From positions 248,001 through 312,000 of the forward strand of contig CAVTND010000012.1 in the NCBI GenBank assembly GCA_963735955.1: 64,000 nucleotides of DNA, written 5' to 3'. Origin of the DNA: CAVTND01 sp963735955. Lineage in GTDB: Bacteria; Pseudomonadota; Gammaproteobacteria; Burkholderiales; Burkholderiaceae_F. Shown here piece by piece: positions 9,288-19,286 of the stretch. Under the pieces are notes generated by a model, which did not search any database, had not been told where the DNA came from, and saw nothing but the letters and a program-made list of their open reading frames with translations. How positions within the stretch are numbered: position 1 is the first letter of the stretch; every line of letters starts with the position of its first letter. Position numbers and translations under genes: made by a program.

Positions 9288-10761
9288 TCAGCCGGCGAGC
9301 CGCCGCCGCAGGATCTCGTTGACCTGCTGCGGATTGGCCTTGCCCTGCGTGGCCTTCATCGCCTGACCGACCAGCGCGTTGAAGGCCTTGTCCTTGCCGG
9401 CGCGGAATTCCTCGACCGACTTCGGGTTGGCTGCGAGCACTTCGTCGACGAGTCTCTCGATCGCGCCGGCGTCGGAGATCTGCTTCAGACCCGCGCGCTT
9501 CGATGATCGCATCGGCGCTTGCCGCCTCGCCCGCCCACAGCGCGGCGAACACGTCCTTCGCGGTCTTGTTGCTGATCGTGCCGTCGAGTACGCGGTCGAC
9601 CAGCTCGGCCAGCTGCGCGCGGAGACCGGCGCTGCCGCCAATCGCAAGCTCCGGCCTCATTCAGCGCGGCCGAGAACTCGCCCATGACCCAGTTGGCGGC
9701 GAGCTTCTTGTCGGCCACCGCGCCGGCGACCGCTTCGAAGTACGTCGGCAAGTTCGCTGCGACGCGGTCAGCGTCTGTGCGTCGTACTCGGGCAGGCCGT
9801 ATTCGCGCACGAAGCGCTCGCGCATCGCGCCGGGCAGCTCGGGCATTTCGCGCGCGCACCGCTCGATCCATTCCGTGCGCAATCGCCAGCGGCAGCAGGT
9901 CCGGATCGGGGAAGTAGCGATAGTCCATCGCGTCTTCCTTGCTGCGCATCGAGCGGGTCTCGTCGCGGTCGGGGTCGTAGAGCCGCGTTTCCTGCACCAC
10001 CGTGCCGCCGTCCTCGATCAGTTCGATCTGGCGCCGCACCTCGAACTCGATCGCCTGCTGCATGAAGCGGAAGCTGTTCAGGTTCTTGATCTCGCAGCGC
10101 GTGCCGAGCTCGTCCTGCCCGACCGGCCGCACCGAAACGTTGGCGTCGCAGCGGAAGCTAGCCTTCCTGCATGTTGCCGTCGCAGATGCCGAGCCAGACG
10201 ACGAGCGAGTGCAGCGCCTTGGCATAGGCGACCGCTTCGGCGGCCGCGCCGCGATGCTGGCACGCGGATGTCGGGCTCGGACACGATTTCCAGCAGCGGC
10301 GTGCCGGCGCGATTCAGATCGATGCCCGACTCATGCCGTGGATATCTTCGTGCAGCGACTTGCCGGCGTCCTCCTCGAGGTGCGCGCGCGTCAGCCGCAC
10401 CGTCTTGATGTAGGCGTCGCCGCTCTTGGGCTGCACGACGAACGTCAGACTGCCGCCCTGCACGACCGGAATCTCGTACTGGCTGATCTGGTAGCCCTTC
10501 GGCAGGTCGGGATAAAAGTAGTTCTTGCGCGCAAAGATGCTGCGCTCGGCGACCGTGGCGCCGATCGCGAGCCCGAAGCGGATCGCACGCTCGACCGCGC
10601 CGCGGTTCAGCACCGGCAACGTGCCGGGCAGGGCCAGGTCGATCACAGCTCGCCTGCGAATTGGGCTCGGCGCCGAACGCGGTCGATGCACCCGAAAAGA
10701 TCTTGCTGCTCGTGGTCAGCTGCGCGTGCGTTTCGAGGCCGATGACGACTTCCCACGCCAT
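9288..10761 (-). CDS. gatB: Asp-tRNA(Asn)/Glu-tRNA(Gln) amidotransferase subunit B, frameshifted
   Basis: Starts [15 protein letters not shown], the classic GatB N-terminus, and ends [15 protein letters not shown]. Intervening blocks lie in different frames: [36 protein letters not shown] sequence, [59 protein letters not shown] and the C-terminal YqeY-like helical domain. With GatA and GatC it amidates misacylated Glu-tRNA(Gln) or Asp-tRNA(Asn). At least five single-base frameshifts occur (near 10650, 10330, 10270, 9890 and 9660); because the subunit is essential where the pathway is used and all motifs remain, these are probably assembly errors. Confidence 0.9.
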
Positions 10762-10764
10762 CGG

Positions 10765-11877
10765 CTATTTCCTAGTGCAGCGTTGCGGCGCGGATCGCCG
10801 CTGCAACAGGCGCCGCGCTTCGCGCTGTTCGTGACCATAGGTATCCCAGCGCCATGCGTGCCAGCGTCCGATGCTGCTCGCGCCTCGCGCGCCGTGGCCC
10901 ACGGCTTCGAGCGCGCTGGCCATGTTGTCGTGCACGATGGCGCGAATGTCGGCCGGCGTCGACTCGTCGACCCGCCGCAACGCGGTCAGCCAGCTCGGCG
11001 TAGCCGGCATCGATTTCACCGAGTTCCATCCGGCAGCGCGCACGGTCGGCCAGCGCGGCGGTGACTTCGTGCAGGAAGCCGTCGCCTTCGGCGCTCGGCA
11101 GATGCAAGTCGTACAAGCGCCAGCGCCTCGCTTGTAGCGCTTTTGCAGCACGTACATTTCGGCCAGCAGCAGATGATCGAGCGTGGTGTCGGGCCGCTCT
11201 GGACGCGTCGCGGCAAACGCGATGCACTGTCTCCAGAGCTTCGACCGCCGGCCTTTAGCGCCGGGCATCGAGCTCGCCGAACGCCGCAGCCTGTCGCGCG
11301 TGCGCGGCCTGCGTCAACGCGGCGCGCTGCAGCCAGCTGGCCATCGCGATGTCGTCGTCCAGTGAGCGTACGACCACATCGGCTTCGCGATACAGCCGCG
11401 ACGCTTCTTCGTAGTCGTAGGCATCCTGATGCAGCGAGGCCAGCGCGAGGAACGCGCGATAGCGCGACTTCCAGCGTGGCTTCGGCGGTCGCCAGCACTG
11501 AACTCGCATAGCGCGCGGCAGGCCGCACATCGCCTTCGCGCTGCATGAACAGGGCGAGCGCCGACTCGCATTCCGCCACAAGGTCGGCACGCTCGCCAGC
11601 CGCGCTCTCAGGGTCGCACGCATCTGGTCAGTGCTTCGGTGAAAGCGCTTCGAGAAGTAGGTGCGGATCGCTTGCACATAGTCGAAGCGCAGCTTGAGCT
11701 CGGCCGGCGCGTCGGCGGCGAGCTGCTCGCGCCAGCGTTCGCTTGCGGCGTCGGCCTACTCGAGCCGACCGAGCGAGAAAACAGCACGGCCCGGTCCTGC
11801 AGCACCCGGACCCGATCGAATGCATGCGCGGCCGCGTCGACCCGGCGCTGATTGGCTTCGAGCAGGCGCTGCGACAT
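10765..11877 (-). CDS. Helical, TPR-like protein between gatA and gatB, frameshifted
   Basis: The probable start is the ATG at 11877 (MSQRLLEANQRRVDAAAHAF), only 5 bases after the gatA stop. The reading is broken by several frameshifts. Recoverable blocks are alpha-helical with the spacing of tetratricopeptide repeats: FDRVRVLQDRAVLFSLGRLE, FLALASLHQDAYDYEEASRL, DDIAMASWLQRAALTQAAHA, DHLLLAEMYVLQKRYK and ADIRAIVHDNMASALEAVGH. It ends near 10765-10772, just before the gatB start. About 370 residues. No catalytic domain is visible. Similar helical modules form the N-terminal part of some diguanylate cyclases, but no GGDEF domain is present. Function unknown. Confidence 0.6.
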
Positions 11878-11882
11878 CGGTC

Positions 11883-13359
11883 TCAAGCACCCGTCGGCAC
11901 GCGCCGATGCCAGTCGGTCGCGCGCTGATAGGCGTGCGCCACGCCGAGCATCCGTGGCTTCCTCGAAATGATTTGCACATCAGCTGCAGTCCGACCGGAC
12001 GGCCATCGTGCCCGGCGCCGCACGGAATACTCATCGACGGCACGCCCGCCAGGCTGCCCGGCACCGTGTAGAGATCGGCCATGTACATCGCGACCGGATC
12101 GGCCGCCTTCTCGCCGAAGCCAAAGGCCACGCTGGTCGTCACCGGGCCGGCGATCACGATCACATTGCGAGAAACGCGCGCTGGAACTCGTCGGCGATGA
12201 TCCGTCGAACCTTCATCGCCTTGATGAAGTAGGCGTCGTAGTAGCCGTGCGACAGCACGTAGGTGCCGATCAGGATGCGGCGCTTCGGCTCGTCGCCGAA
12301 GCCTTCGGCGCGTGACTTCGCGATCATGTCGCTCAGGTCGCGTGTAGTTGGCGGCACGGTGCCCGTAGCGCACGCCGTCGAAGCGCGACAGGTTGCTCGA
12401 CGCCTCGGCCGGCGCGATCACGTAGTACACCGGAATGCCGAGCTCGGCGTTCGGCAGCGAGATGTCGACCAGTTCCGCGCCCAGGCGCTCGTACTCCGCG
12501 AGTGCAGCGCGGACCGCCGCTTCGACGTCGGGCTGCAGTCCGGCGCCGAAAAACTCGTGCGGCAGACCGATCTTCAGGCCCTTGACCGGAGCGTCCAGAG
12601 CGCGCGTGTAGTCCTCGCGCGGGCGGTCGACGCTGGTCGAATCCTTCGGGTCGAAGCCGAGCATCTGGTTGAAGACCAGCGCGGCGTCTTCGGCCGAGGC
12701 GTCATCAGGCCGGCCGTATCGAGGCTGGAGGCGAAGGCGATCATGCCCCAGCGCGACGGGCGGCCGTAGGTTGGCTTGGTTCCCGTGACGCCGCTGAAGG
12801 CCGCGGGCTCGCGGATCGATCCGCCGGTGTCGGTCGCGGTCGCCACCGGCGCCATGCGCGCCGCGACTGCTGCGGCCGAGCCACCCGACGAGCCGCCGGG
12901 CACCGCCGAGGTGTCCCACGGATTCAGCACATTGCCGAAGGCGCTGTTCTCGTTGCTCGAGCCCATCGCGAACTCGTCGCAGTTGGTCTTGCCGAGCGTC
13001 ACCATGCCGGCCTGCGACAGGTTGTCGACCACGGTCGCATCGAACGGGCTCATGTAGCCCTGCAGGATCCGGCTCGACGCGGTCGAGCAGAAGTCCTTGG
13101 TGACGAAGATGTCCTTGTGCGCGATCGGGATTCCGGTCAGCGGCGTGGCGTCGCCGCGCGCGATGCGAGCATCGGCCGCGGCGGCCTGCGCCAGGGTGAC
13201 CTCGGGCCGCACGTCCAGGAACGCATTGAGATTGCGGTGCTGCTCGATGCGAGCCAGGTAGAGCCGGGCCAGCTCGACCGCCGAGATCTCGCGCGCGGCA
13301 AGCCGGCGCGACAGCTCGGCGACCGAGGAATGCGCGAGTGCCGGCCCGGCGGCGCTCAT
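11883..13359 (-). CDS. gatA: Asp-tRNA(Asn)/Glu-tRNA(Gln) amidotransferase subunit A, frameshifted
   Basis: Starts MSAAGPALAHSSVAELSR at 13359 and ends YQRATDWHRRVPTGA at 11883. Amidase-signature residues are visible: the catalytic Lys in GIPIAHKDIF, and the Ser pair in the Gly/Ser-rich stretch PGGSSGGSAAAVAA with DTGGSIREPAAFSG. Later blocks are GLKIGLPHEFFG, GYYDAYFIKAMKVRR and GVPSMSIPCG. GatA frees ammonia from glutamine for GatB. Frame changes lie near 12700, 12345, 12165 and 11965. Its ATG overlaps the gatC stop (ATGA), showing tight coupling. Confidence 0.92.
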
Positions 13360-13643
13360 TCGACGACCCGCGGCACGAGGAACAGTCCGTCCTGCTGCGC
13401 CGGTGCGCTCGCCATGTTCGTCGCGCGCTGGTCGGTCTCGGTCACGACATCGCTGCGCAGGCGTTGCTGGCCGCCGAGCGGATGCGCCATCGGCTCCACG
13501 CCTTTGGTGTCGACTGCCTGCATGCGCTCGATCATCGCGAAAATGTCTTCGAGCTGGGCGAGAGTGCGCCGTGCTTCCTCCTCGGTGATCTCGATTCGCG
13601 CCAGTTGGGCGATGCGTCGGACCTGGGCCAGATCGAGTGACAT
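13356..13643 (-). CDS. gatC: Asp-tRNA(Asn)/Glu-tRNA(Gln) amidotransferase subunit C
   Basis: 95 residues, intact. Starts MSLDLAQVRRIAQLARIEIT with the usual GatC pattern, followed by the LEDIFAMIERMQAVDT helix and the VEPMAHP segment that wraps around GatA. Longer in-frame starts exist to 13718 but run into the promoter region shared with mreB, so the MSLDL start is preferred. First gene of the gatC-gatA-TPR-gatB unit. Confidence 0.93.
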   Translation of the reverse strand: MSLDLAQVRRIAQLARIEITEEEARRTLAQLEDIFAMIERMQAVDTKGVEPMAHPLGGQQRLRSDVVTETDQRATNMASAPAQQDGLFLVPRVVE

Positions 13644-13842
13644 GGGGGAGACGAAAAGACGACCGTGAATGGGGAACTCGCGTAACCAGGGTATCGGCGG
13701 GTAAGCCTTGCAAAACAAGCGCTTGCAATCCGAATCACGGCTGCGCTTAGTTTATCATCGCGCCTTCGCGTTTTTCGACTCTGCGCCCTCGCGCAGTCGC
13801 GTGTCGCAGTTCGATGCGCGACGCAGCTTGCAAAGGCAGTTC
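13644..13842. promoter_or_regulatory. Divergent gatC / mreB intergenic region
   Basis: This 199-base spacer must carry the promoters for gatCAB (leftward) and mreBCD (rightward). A -10-like TATCAT lies at 13753-13758, 84 bases before mreB, and the word CTTGCAA occurs twice nearby (about 13716 and 13722). No convincing -35 pairs with the -10 at standard spacing, so exact promoters are not resolved. Confidence 0.35.
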
Positions 13843-14886
13843 ATGTTCGGTTTCTTCCGCAGCTATTTCTCCAACGACCTCGCGATCGACCTCGGTACTG
13901 CCAACACGCTGATCTACGTGCGCGGCAAGGGCATCGTGCTCGACGAACCTTCGGTGGTTGCGATCCGACCGGAAGGCGGCCCCAACGGCAAACGCACGAT
14001 CCAGGCGGTCGGCAAGGAAGCCAAGATGATGCTCGGCAAGGTGCCGGGCAACATCGAGGCGATCCGCCCGATGAAGGACGGCGTGATCGCCGACTTCACC
14101 GTCACCGAACAGATGCTCAAGCAGTTCATCAAGATGGTTCATCCATCGAGCCTGTTTGCTCCGAATCCGCGCATCATCATCTGCGTGCCGTGCGGATCGA
14201 CCCAGGTCGAGCGACGCGCGATCAAGGAGTCGGCAGAAGCGGCCGGCGCCAGCCAGGTCTACCTGATCGAGGAGCCAATGGCCGCGGCGATCGGCGCCGG
14301 TCTGCCGGTGTCCGAAGCATCGGGCTCGATGGTGGTCGATATCGGCGGCGGCACCACCGAGGTCGGCGTGATCTCGCTCGGCGGCATGGTCTACAAAGGT
14401 TCGGTGCGCGTCGGCGGCGACAAGTTCGACGAAGCGATCATCAACTACATCCGTCGCAACTACGGCATGCTGATCGGCGAGCCGACGGCAGAACTGATCA
14501 AGAAGACGATCGGTTCGGCCTTTCCGGGCTCCGAAGTGCGCGAGATGGAAGTCAAGGGACGCAATCTGTCGGAAGGGATTCCGCGCAGCTTCACGATCTC
14601 GAGCAACGAGATCCTCGAGGCGCTGACTGATCCGCTGAACCAGATCGTGTCGAGCGTCAAGATCGCGCTCGAGCAGACGCCGCCGGAACTCGGCGCCGAC
14701 ATCGCCGACCGCGGCATGATGTTGACCGGCGGCGGCGCGCTGCTACGCGACGTCGACCGCCTGATGATGGAAGAGACTGGTCTGCCGGTGGTGGTGGCCG
14801 AAGAGCCGCTGACCTGCGTGGTGCGCGGTTGCGGCATCGCGCTCGAGCGGGTCGACAAGCTCGGCACCATTTTCGCGACCGGCTGA
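13843..14886 (+). CDS. mreB: Rod shape-determining protein MreB (bacterial actin)
   Basis: 347 residues, exactly the usual length, starting MFGFFRSYFSNDLAIDLGTA. The actin-fold nucleotide-binding motifs are intact: DLGTANTLIYVRGKG (phosphate 1), VVDIGGGTTEVGVIS (phosphate 2) and MLTGGGALLRDVD (adenosine). The N-terminal FGFFRSYFS is a likely amphipathic membrane-binding helix. MreB forms filaments that position the elongasome (MreC, MreD, RodA, PBP2). The start codon at 13843 is chosen over upstream in-frame codons on family length and N-terminus. Confidence 0.98.
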   Translation: MFGFFRSYFSNDLAIDLGTANTLIYVRGKGIVLDEPSVVAIRPEGGPNGKRTIQAVGKEAKMMLGKVPGNIEAIRPMKDGVIADFTVTEQMLKQFIKMVHPSSLFAPNPRIIICVPCGSTQVERRAIKESAEAAGASQVYLIEEPMAAAIGAGLPVSEASGSMVVDIGGGTTEVGVISLGGMVYKGSVRVGGDKFDEAIINYIRRNYGMLIGEPTAELIKKTIGSAFPGSEVREMEVKGRNLSEGIPRSFTISSNEILEALTDPLNQIVSSVKIALEQTPPELGADIADRGMMLTGGGALLRDVDRLMMEETGLPVVVAEEPLTCVVRGCGIALERVDKLGTIFATG

Positions 14887-15018
14887 TTCCGGACACGACG
14901 CGGTCCGCTCGTCGTGTGTTCGCCTGCGTTGCACGTCGGAGAACTGTGTGGCTCCGCCACCGATGCTTTCTTGCTGATCGCGCAAGAGTCAGGCCTGCAG
15001 CTCTTGCGCACCTGACTG

Positions 15019-15914
15019 ATGGATTACGGTCCGCCGCCACTGTTCAACCAGGGCGTCTCTGCCCGCGCGCGGCTCGCGTTCTTCTCCTTCCTGGCGATCG
15101 CACTGATCATCATCGACTCGCGCATCCGCGTGCTCGAAACGATGCGCGTCGGCGTTGGCGTGGTTCTTTACCCGGTGCAATGGACACTGCTGGTGCCCAG
15201 TCGGATCGCAGACTCGGTCAGCGCATACTTCACGACCGTGGCCACGCTCAAGCGGGAGAACGAAGCACTGCAAAGCAGTGCGCTCGAACGCTCGCAGGAG
15301 CGCTTGCAGTCCCAGCAACTCGCGGAGGAGAACCAGCGTCTGCGCAAACTGCTGGGTGCACGCGACGCGATCGGCAACAACGCCCTGCTCGGTGCTGTTC
15401 TGTACGAATCGCGCGACCGATTTACCCGCGCATCGTGCTGCAGGCGGGCAGCGACGCGGGTGTACGGCCAGGCAACCCCGTGATCGACGAGCTTGGAGTG
15501 GTTGGCCAGGTCACGCGCGTGTTCCCTGCCACGTCGGAGGTCACGCTATTGACCGACAAGGACCAGTCGATTCCGGTCCGGATTGTCCGCAATGGACTGC
15601 GCGGAGTGGCATTCGGGGGCGTCGAGCCCGGCACTCTGGATCTTCGTTTCATGGCGGCGAATGCCGATGTCGTCAACGGCGATGTCGCCGTGACCTCGGG
15701 GCTCGACGGCTTGTATCCGGCCGGCCTGCCGGTCGCGCGGGTGACCCTGGTCGAGCGCGCTGCCAAGGACCAGTTCGCGCGCATCGTGCTGACCCCGCTA
15801 GCGGGAGTCGAGAGCCATACGCAGTTGCTGGTGCTGTTGGTCGAGGCAGCCAGACTGCCCGCGCCGCCGACCCTGTCGACCGAGCCGGCGCCGCGCCGGG
15901 GAGGTCGCAAGTGA
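15019..15914 (+). CDS. mreC: Rod shape-determining protein MreC, one frameshift
   Basis: Starts MDYGPPPLFNQG with a membrane segment at residues ~18-34 (LAFFSFLAIALIIIDSR), then a coiled coil (LKRENEALQSSALERSQERL) and the periplasmic beta domains. A frameshift near 15428, just after YESRD, moves the sequence to the frame giving IVLQAGSDAGVRPGNPV, ATSEVTLLTDKDQSIPVRIV and SGLDGLYPAGLPVARV. Total ~298 residues, normal for the family. MreC bridges MreB/MreD to PBP2. The stop overlaps the mreD start (GTGA). Confidence 0.93.
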
Positions 15915-16513
15915 GCCGCCGGCAGCGAGTTCAGGGCTGGTTGCGCGATACCTTCGCACTGCGCGCGGTTGAACCGATGGGCCTCGCAGGGGGGCGCATC
16001 GATCAGCGTCGCGAGTACCTGCTGCGCCCGGCGAACCCGCTGTTCATCTGGCTGTCACTGATCGTGGCACTGATCGCAAATCTCCTTCCCTGGGGTGCGA
16101 ACCCGCTGGTACCGGACTTCCTGGCCATGACTCTGGTGTTCTGGAATGTTCATCAGCCGCGCCGGGTTGGCATGGGGGCCGCCTTCGTCTTCGGCCTGTT
16201 GATGGACGTGCATGAAGGCGCGCTGTTTGGTCAGCACGCTCTGGCCTACACAGTGCTGTCCTACGGCGCCATTACTTTGCATCGGCGTATCCAGTGGTTT
16301 CCGCTCGGCGCCCAGGCGCTGCATGTGCTGCCCCTGCTTCTGATCGCCCAGCTCGCCTCGCTGGCGATCCGCATGTGGGTCGGCGGCGAGTGGCCCGGAT
16401 GGCTCTTTTTCGGTGAAAGTTTCGTCGGCGCCGCGCTCTGGCCCCTGGTGTCGTGGCTGCTGCTGGTGCCCCAGCGTCGGCCGATTGAGCGAGACGAAAC
16501 GCGGCCGTTGTAA
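15911..16513 (+). CDS. mreD: Rod shape-determining protein MreD
   Basis: 200 residues from the GTG at 15911, which overlaps the mreC stop by 4 bases. The protein has a short cytoplasmic N-terminus followed by five or so membrane spans, including LFIWLSLIVALIANLLPWG, GAAFVFGLLMDVHEGALFG and LHVLPLLLIAQLASLAIRM. The FGLLMDVHEGALFGQHAL segment is the typical MreD signature. It belongs to the elongasome. In many betaproteobacteria mrdA follows directly; here an 8 kb cassette on the opposite strand intervenes. Confidence 0.93.
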   Translation: MSRRQRVQGWLRDTFALRAVEPMGLAGGRIDQRREYLLRPANPLFIWLSLIVALIANLLPWGANPLVPDFLAMTLVFWNVHQPRRVGMGAAFVFGLLMDVHEGALFGQHALAYTVLSYGAITLHRRIQWFPLGAQALHVLPLLLIAQLASLAIRMWVGGEWPGWLFFGESFVGAALWPLVSWLLLVPQRRPIERDETRPL

Positions 16514-16574
16514 CGTGCCTCGCGCACGCGGCGCGGATGCACGCGCACTCGCCACGCACGGATCGATGCAACGG

Positions 16575-19286
16575 TCAGCCGGAGATTCCCGAACTGCGAC
16601 GGCGCTTGCCGCTCTTTGCGGCGACCTTGGCTGCCGGTCGAGACGCGCGTTGCGCTCCGTTCTTGGGACGCGTTGCAGGGCTTGCACTTCGTGGTTCGGC
16701 ACCTCCCGATCGGATAGTCTCCCCACCCATGCGTGCGCGGATCGCAGCCAACATCGTCTGCGTGCGTCGACCGGCATCGTCGGGGGCGAGCAGCCCGATC
16801 ATTCTTTCAAGCAACTCAATCTGTTTTGTCGTCGAATCAATCTGGCGCGGGGTCGCGGACGCCAATCGGATCGCCTGCTCGTATAGCGCGGCAATGCGAT
16901 CTGCTTCGGGGACAGCGCTGTCGGCCCCGGCCGCCAGCGACTTCACGCGCAATGCGCGCGTGAGTGCCGCATCGCCGACCGCGGCCGCATCGAAGAAGTC
17001 CTTGCTGCGCGCGAATCGTTCCCGCGCCGCGGCCTCGACCCGGGTCAGCAGAGTGTCGGAGTCGAGGACAGGGCGGCCGAGCAGCGTGTCGATCATGATC
17101 CAGTTCAGCACCGGATAGGGATCGAAGCGGCCGCGCTCGGCATTGTGCGTGTGGGCATCCTTGTAATAGCGCGCGCATTGCTCCAGCGCGATACGGATCT
17201 CGCCGGGATCCTTGCGCACCTGCGCCAGCCGCTTGTAGCTGCTGGCGAGCAGCGCCAGCCTCTCGGCGGTCTTCCCAAGGCCGCCGAGCGCAATCAGTCG
17301 GCTGATCGCCATCTGTATGGCGGCGATCCCACGCTCGCGCTCGGCCGGCGTCGCATCGGGCGCGGTCGCTCGCCGTTCTCCCATCCGCGCTTCGAAGTTG
17401 GCAAGTTTCTCAACCGCGGTCAGCGTCGTCGCGCTGTCCAGTTCGTCAGTTTCCAGTGCCGCCGCCAGGTAGCGTGCCGCCGTTTCGAAATCAGCCAGCT
17501 CACCGTAGGCAAGGCCGAGCTCGACCAGGATATCGCTCTGCGCCAGCCATTCGCTCGGACAATCCTTGATGAATTCCGAGATGCGCTTTGCTGTCTCGGG
17601 GCGGTATTTCGCCGCATCGCCCTTGCGTTCGCCACTGTCGAATTCGCCGACGACCTGTCGGGTATCACGCAGGACATTTAACAGCTCGGACGGTGCAACG
17701 TAGTCGCGCAGGCTCGCGCGGCGCGCGGCATCGCCTTCCGGTCTGAGCCGGAAGTCGGGATCGCCATAGGCCTGATATGCGCCCCAGGTGTTGCAGTCTG
17801 GGAATTGCTGCCAGATCAGGCTGCGCGCTTCCTGCAGTGAACGCCCGAACGACTGGCCGTCGAGCATCTGTTCGTAGAACACGCGCGCGAAGCTCAGCGC
17901 TGCATCGTCACGGACTGCCCATCCGGCGGCGACGACCGCACGCACCCCCATCTCTATCAATTCGCGCGAGATGCTGGCTGCGAGCCGATTGAACTCGACC
18001 TTGCCGCCGCCCAGCGGGGACTCGGGACCGACCTGCCCGATGAAGCAGCAATTGAGAAACACGAGCTCCGGCACCTGCTGCATCTGGCCGATTTCAACCG
18101 CCGTCAGAAATACGCCGTTATCGAGCACCATGCCGCTGCGAGCCGACGAGCCCTCGGTCGGAGGCACGTAATGGCCATGGCCGGCCAGGTGAATCACGCG
18201 ATATGGCTGCTCGAACAGGCCGCCGAGCACTTCGAGCGCGGAGAGTCGCTCGTCGCTGTACGTGGGCTTGAAATACTCGCTGCCGCGGAGCAGATCGGCC
18301 ACCAGGCGAGCTTCTTTGCGCGCACCCTCCAGTTGGTTGAATGGAGCGCTGACGACAGGGTCGCCAACGACGAAAGCGGTTTGCGCCGTTGTGGCGCGAA
18401 TGTGTGGCCGGTACCGTGCCGTTTTCAGCTGTCGTACGAGCCCCATGCGGACCGCTAGCGGTTCCTTGCCGTCGGTCATCAGTTCCCACGGAAATTGTGC
18501 GGTCTCAGCGTCGACGACAAAGATCACGCGTGACAGCTGGGCCAGCCCATCCTTGAGGTCGTTCGGCACCAGCAGTTCAAACAGCGCGCGCGCTTCGTTT
18601 GGACGAAAACGCGTCTGGTTGATCGACGCCTGGATCAGGCGCTCGATCAGTTCCGGCTGGCGCTGCTGATGCATGACCTCGGCGCGGGCGCGATCAGACA
18701 GTGAAACGAACTTGATCTCGCGCGAAGTCGCGCGCGCTGCGCCACCTCCGAGAGCCAGTTCGGTCAGCTCCGCCAACAACTCGGGATCGGAACTCGGTGC
18801 TTCCCGGACTGCCCGCTTCAGCCGCTCGGCCAGCGATGGAGCAAGTCGCGGCGGCGCAAGCTCGGTCGATTCGACGACACCGATCTCCCAGCGACGCCAC
18901 GGTTCGCGGCCCTGCACCGGTGTCAGGCGAGTCCGTGCGTTCCGTCCGCGCGCGAGCAGTGGCGCGGCTTCGATCTGCGTGCTCAGCTCCTCGCCAAGCT
19001 GCGTCGCCAGCCGTCGCACGGCGCGTGCCGCCTGAATCGCCGTATCTGCGTACACCTCGACTATCTCGATCTCGTCGATTCGGCGCGCGGCTGGAACGCG
19101 GCTTTCGAGTTCCCGATTGGCCTGCACGATGCCACGCAGGATCGCGCCGACCGAGTCGTCGGTCGAAATATTGGCGGTCGAAGTCGTGCCGATCAGCAAC
19201 ACACTGAGACCGATCGGATCGCCGTCGGAGACGATGCCGTTGTTCGGCGCCATCGTCGAGCTGCAGCACGTACTGGAGCGCAGCAC
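16575..19286 (-). CDS. CHAT-domain (caspase-like) protease with C-terminal helical repeats
   Basis: An uninterrupted frame of up to 903 codons. The CHAT domain spans about residues 230-560. It has strand FVVDAETAQFPWELM, a His in VIHLAGHGHY (residues 367/370) and Cys in LVFLNCCFIG (413/414), the caspase-type dyad, then GVRAVVAAGWAVRDDAA and WGAYQAYGDPDFRLR, which close the fold. Residues ~590-850 are helical with TPR-like spacing (SDILVELGLAYGELADFETA). The last 40 residues are basic (KVAAKSGKRRRSS). The frame's N-terminus runs without a break in homology into the hydrolase sequence upstream across one frameshift near 19265, so this is probably the C-terminal half of a ~1900-residue protein. 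CHAT proteases act as effectors in several bacterial defence systems. Confidence 0.88.
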   Translation of the reverse strand: MLRSSTCCSSTMAPNNGIVSDGDPIGLSVLLIGTTSTANISTDDSVGAILRGIVQANRELESRVPAARRIDEIEIVEVYADTAIQAARAVRRLATQLGEELSTQIEAAPLLARGRNARTRLTPVQGREPWRRWEIGVVESTELAPPRLAPSLAERLKRAVREAPSSDPELLAELTELALGGGAARATSREIKFVSLSDRARAEVMHQQRQPELIERLIQASINQTRFRPNEARALFELLVPNDLKDGLAQLSRVIFVVDAETAQFPWELMTDGKEPLAVRMGLVRQLKTARYRPHIRATTAQTAFVVGDPVVSAPFNQLEGARKEARLVADLLRGSEYFKPTYSDERLSALEVLGGLFEQPYRVIHLAGHGHYVPPTEGSSARSGMVLDNGVFLTAVEIGQMQQVPELVFLNCCFIGQVGPESPLGGGKVEFNRLAASISRELIEMGVRAVVAAGWAVRDDAALSFARVFYEQMLDGQSFGRSLQEARSLIWQQFPDCNTWGAYQAYGDPDFRLRPEGDAARRASLRDYVAPSELLNVLRDTRQVVGEFDSGERKGDAAKYRPETAKRISEFIKDCPSEWLAQSDILVELGLAYGELADFETAARYLAAALETDELDSATTLTAVEKLANFEARMGERRATAPDATPAERERGIAAIQMAISRLIALGGLGKTAERLALLASSYKRLAQVRKDPGEIRIALEQCARYYKDAHTHNAERGRFDPYPVLNWIMIDTLLGRPVLDSDTLLTRVEAAARERFARSKDFFDAAAVGDAALTRALRVKSLAAGADSAVPEADRIAALYEQAIRLASATPRQIDSTTKQIELLERMIGLLAPDDAGRRTQTMLAAIRARMGGETIRSGGAEPRSASPATRPKNGAQRASRPAAKVAAKSGKRRRSSGISG

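Noticed and set aside
9288..13359. gatA and gatB as true pseudogenes
   Set aside because: All catalytic and binding motifs survive across frames and the same indel pattern affects unrelated essential genes, so sequencing error is the simpler reading.
15155..15910. N-terminal extension of the mreD frame
   Set aside because: It runs through mreC out of frame; the GTG at 15911 coupled to the mreC stop is the natural start.
16575..19286. CHAT protein as a CRISPR-associated TPR-CHAT protease
   Set aside because: No CRISPR array, Cas gene or gRAMP-like gene is present, and the domain fusion to hydrolases differs.
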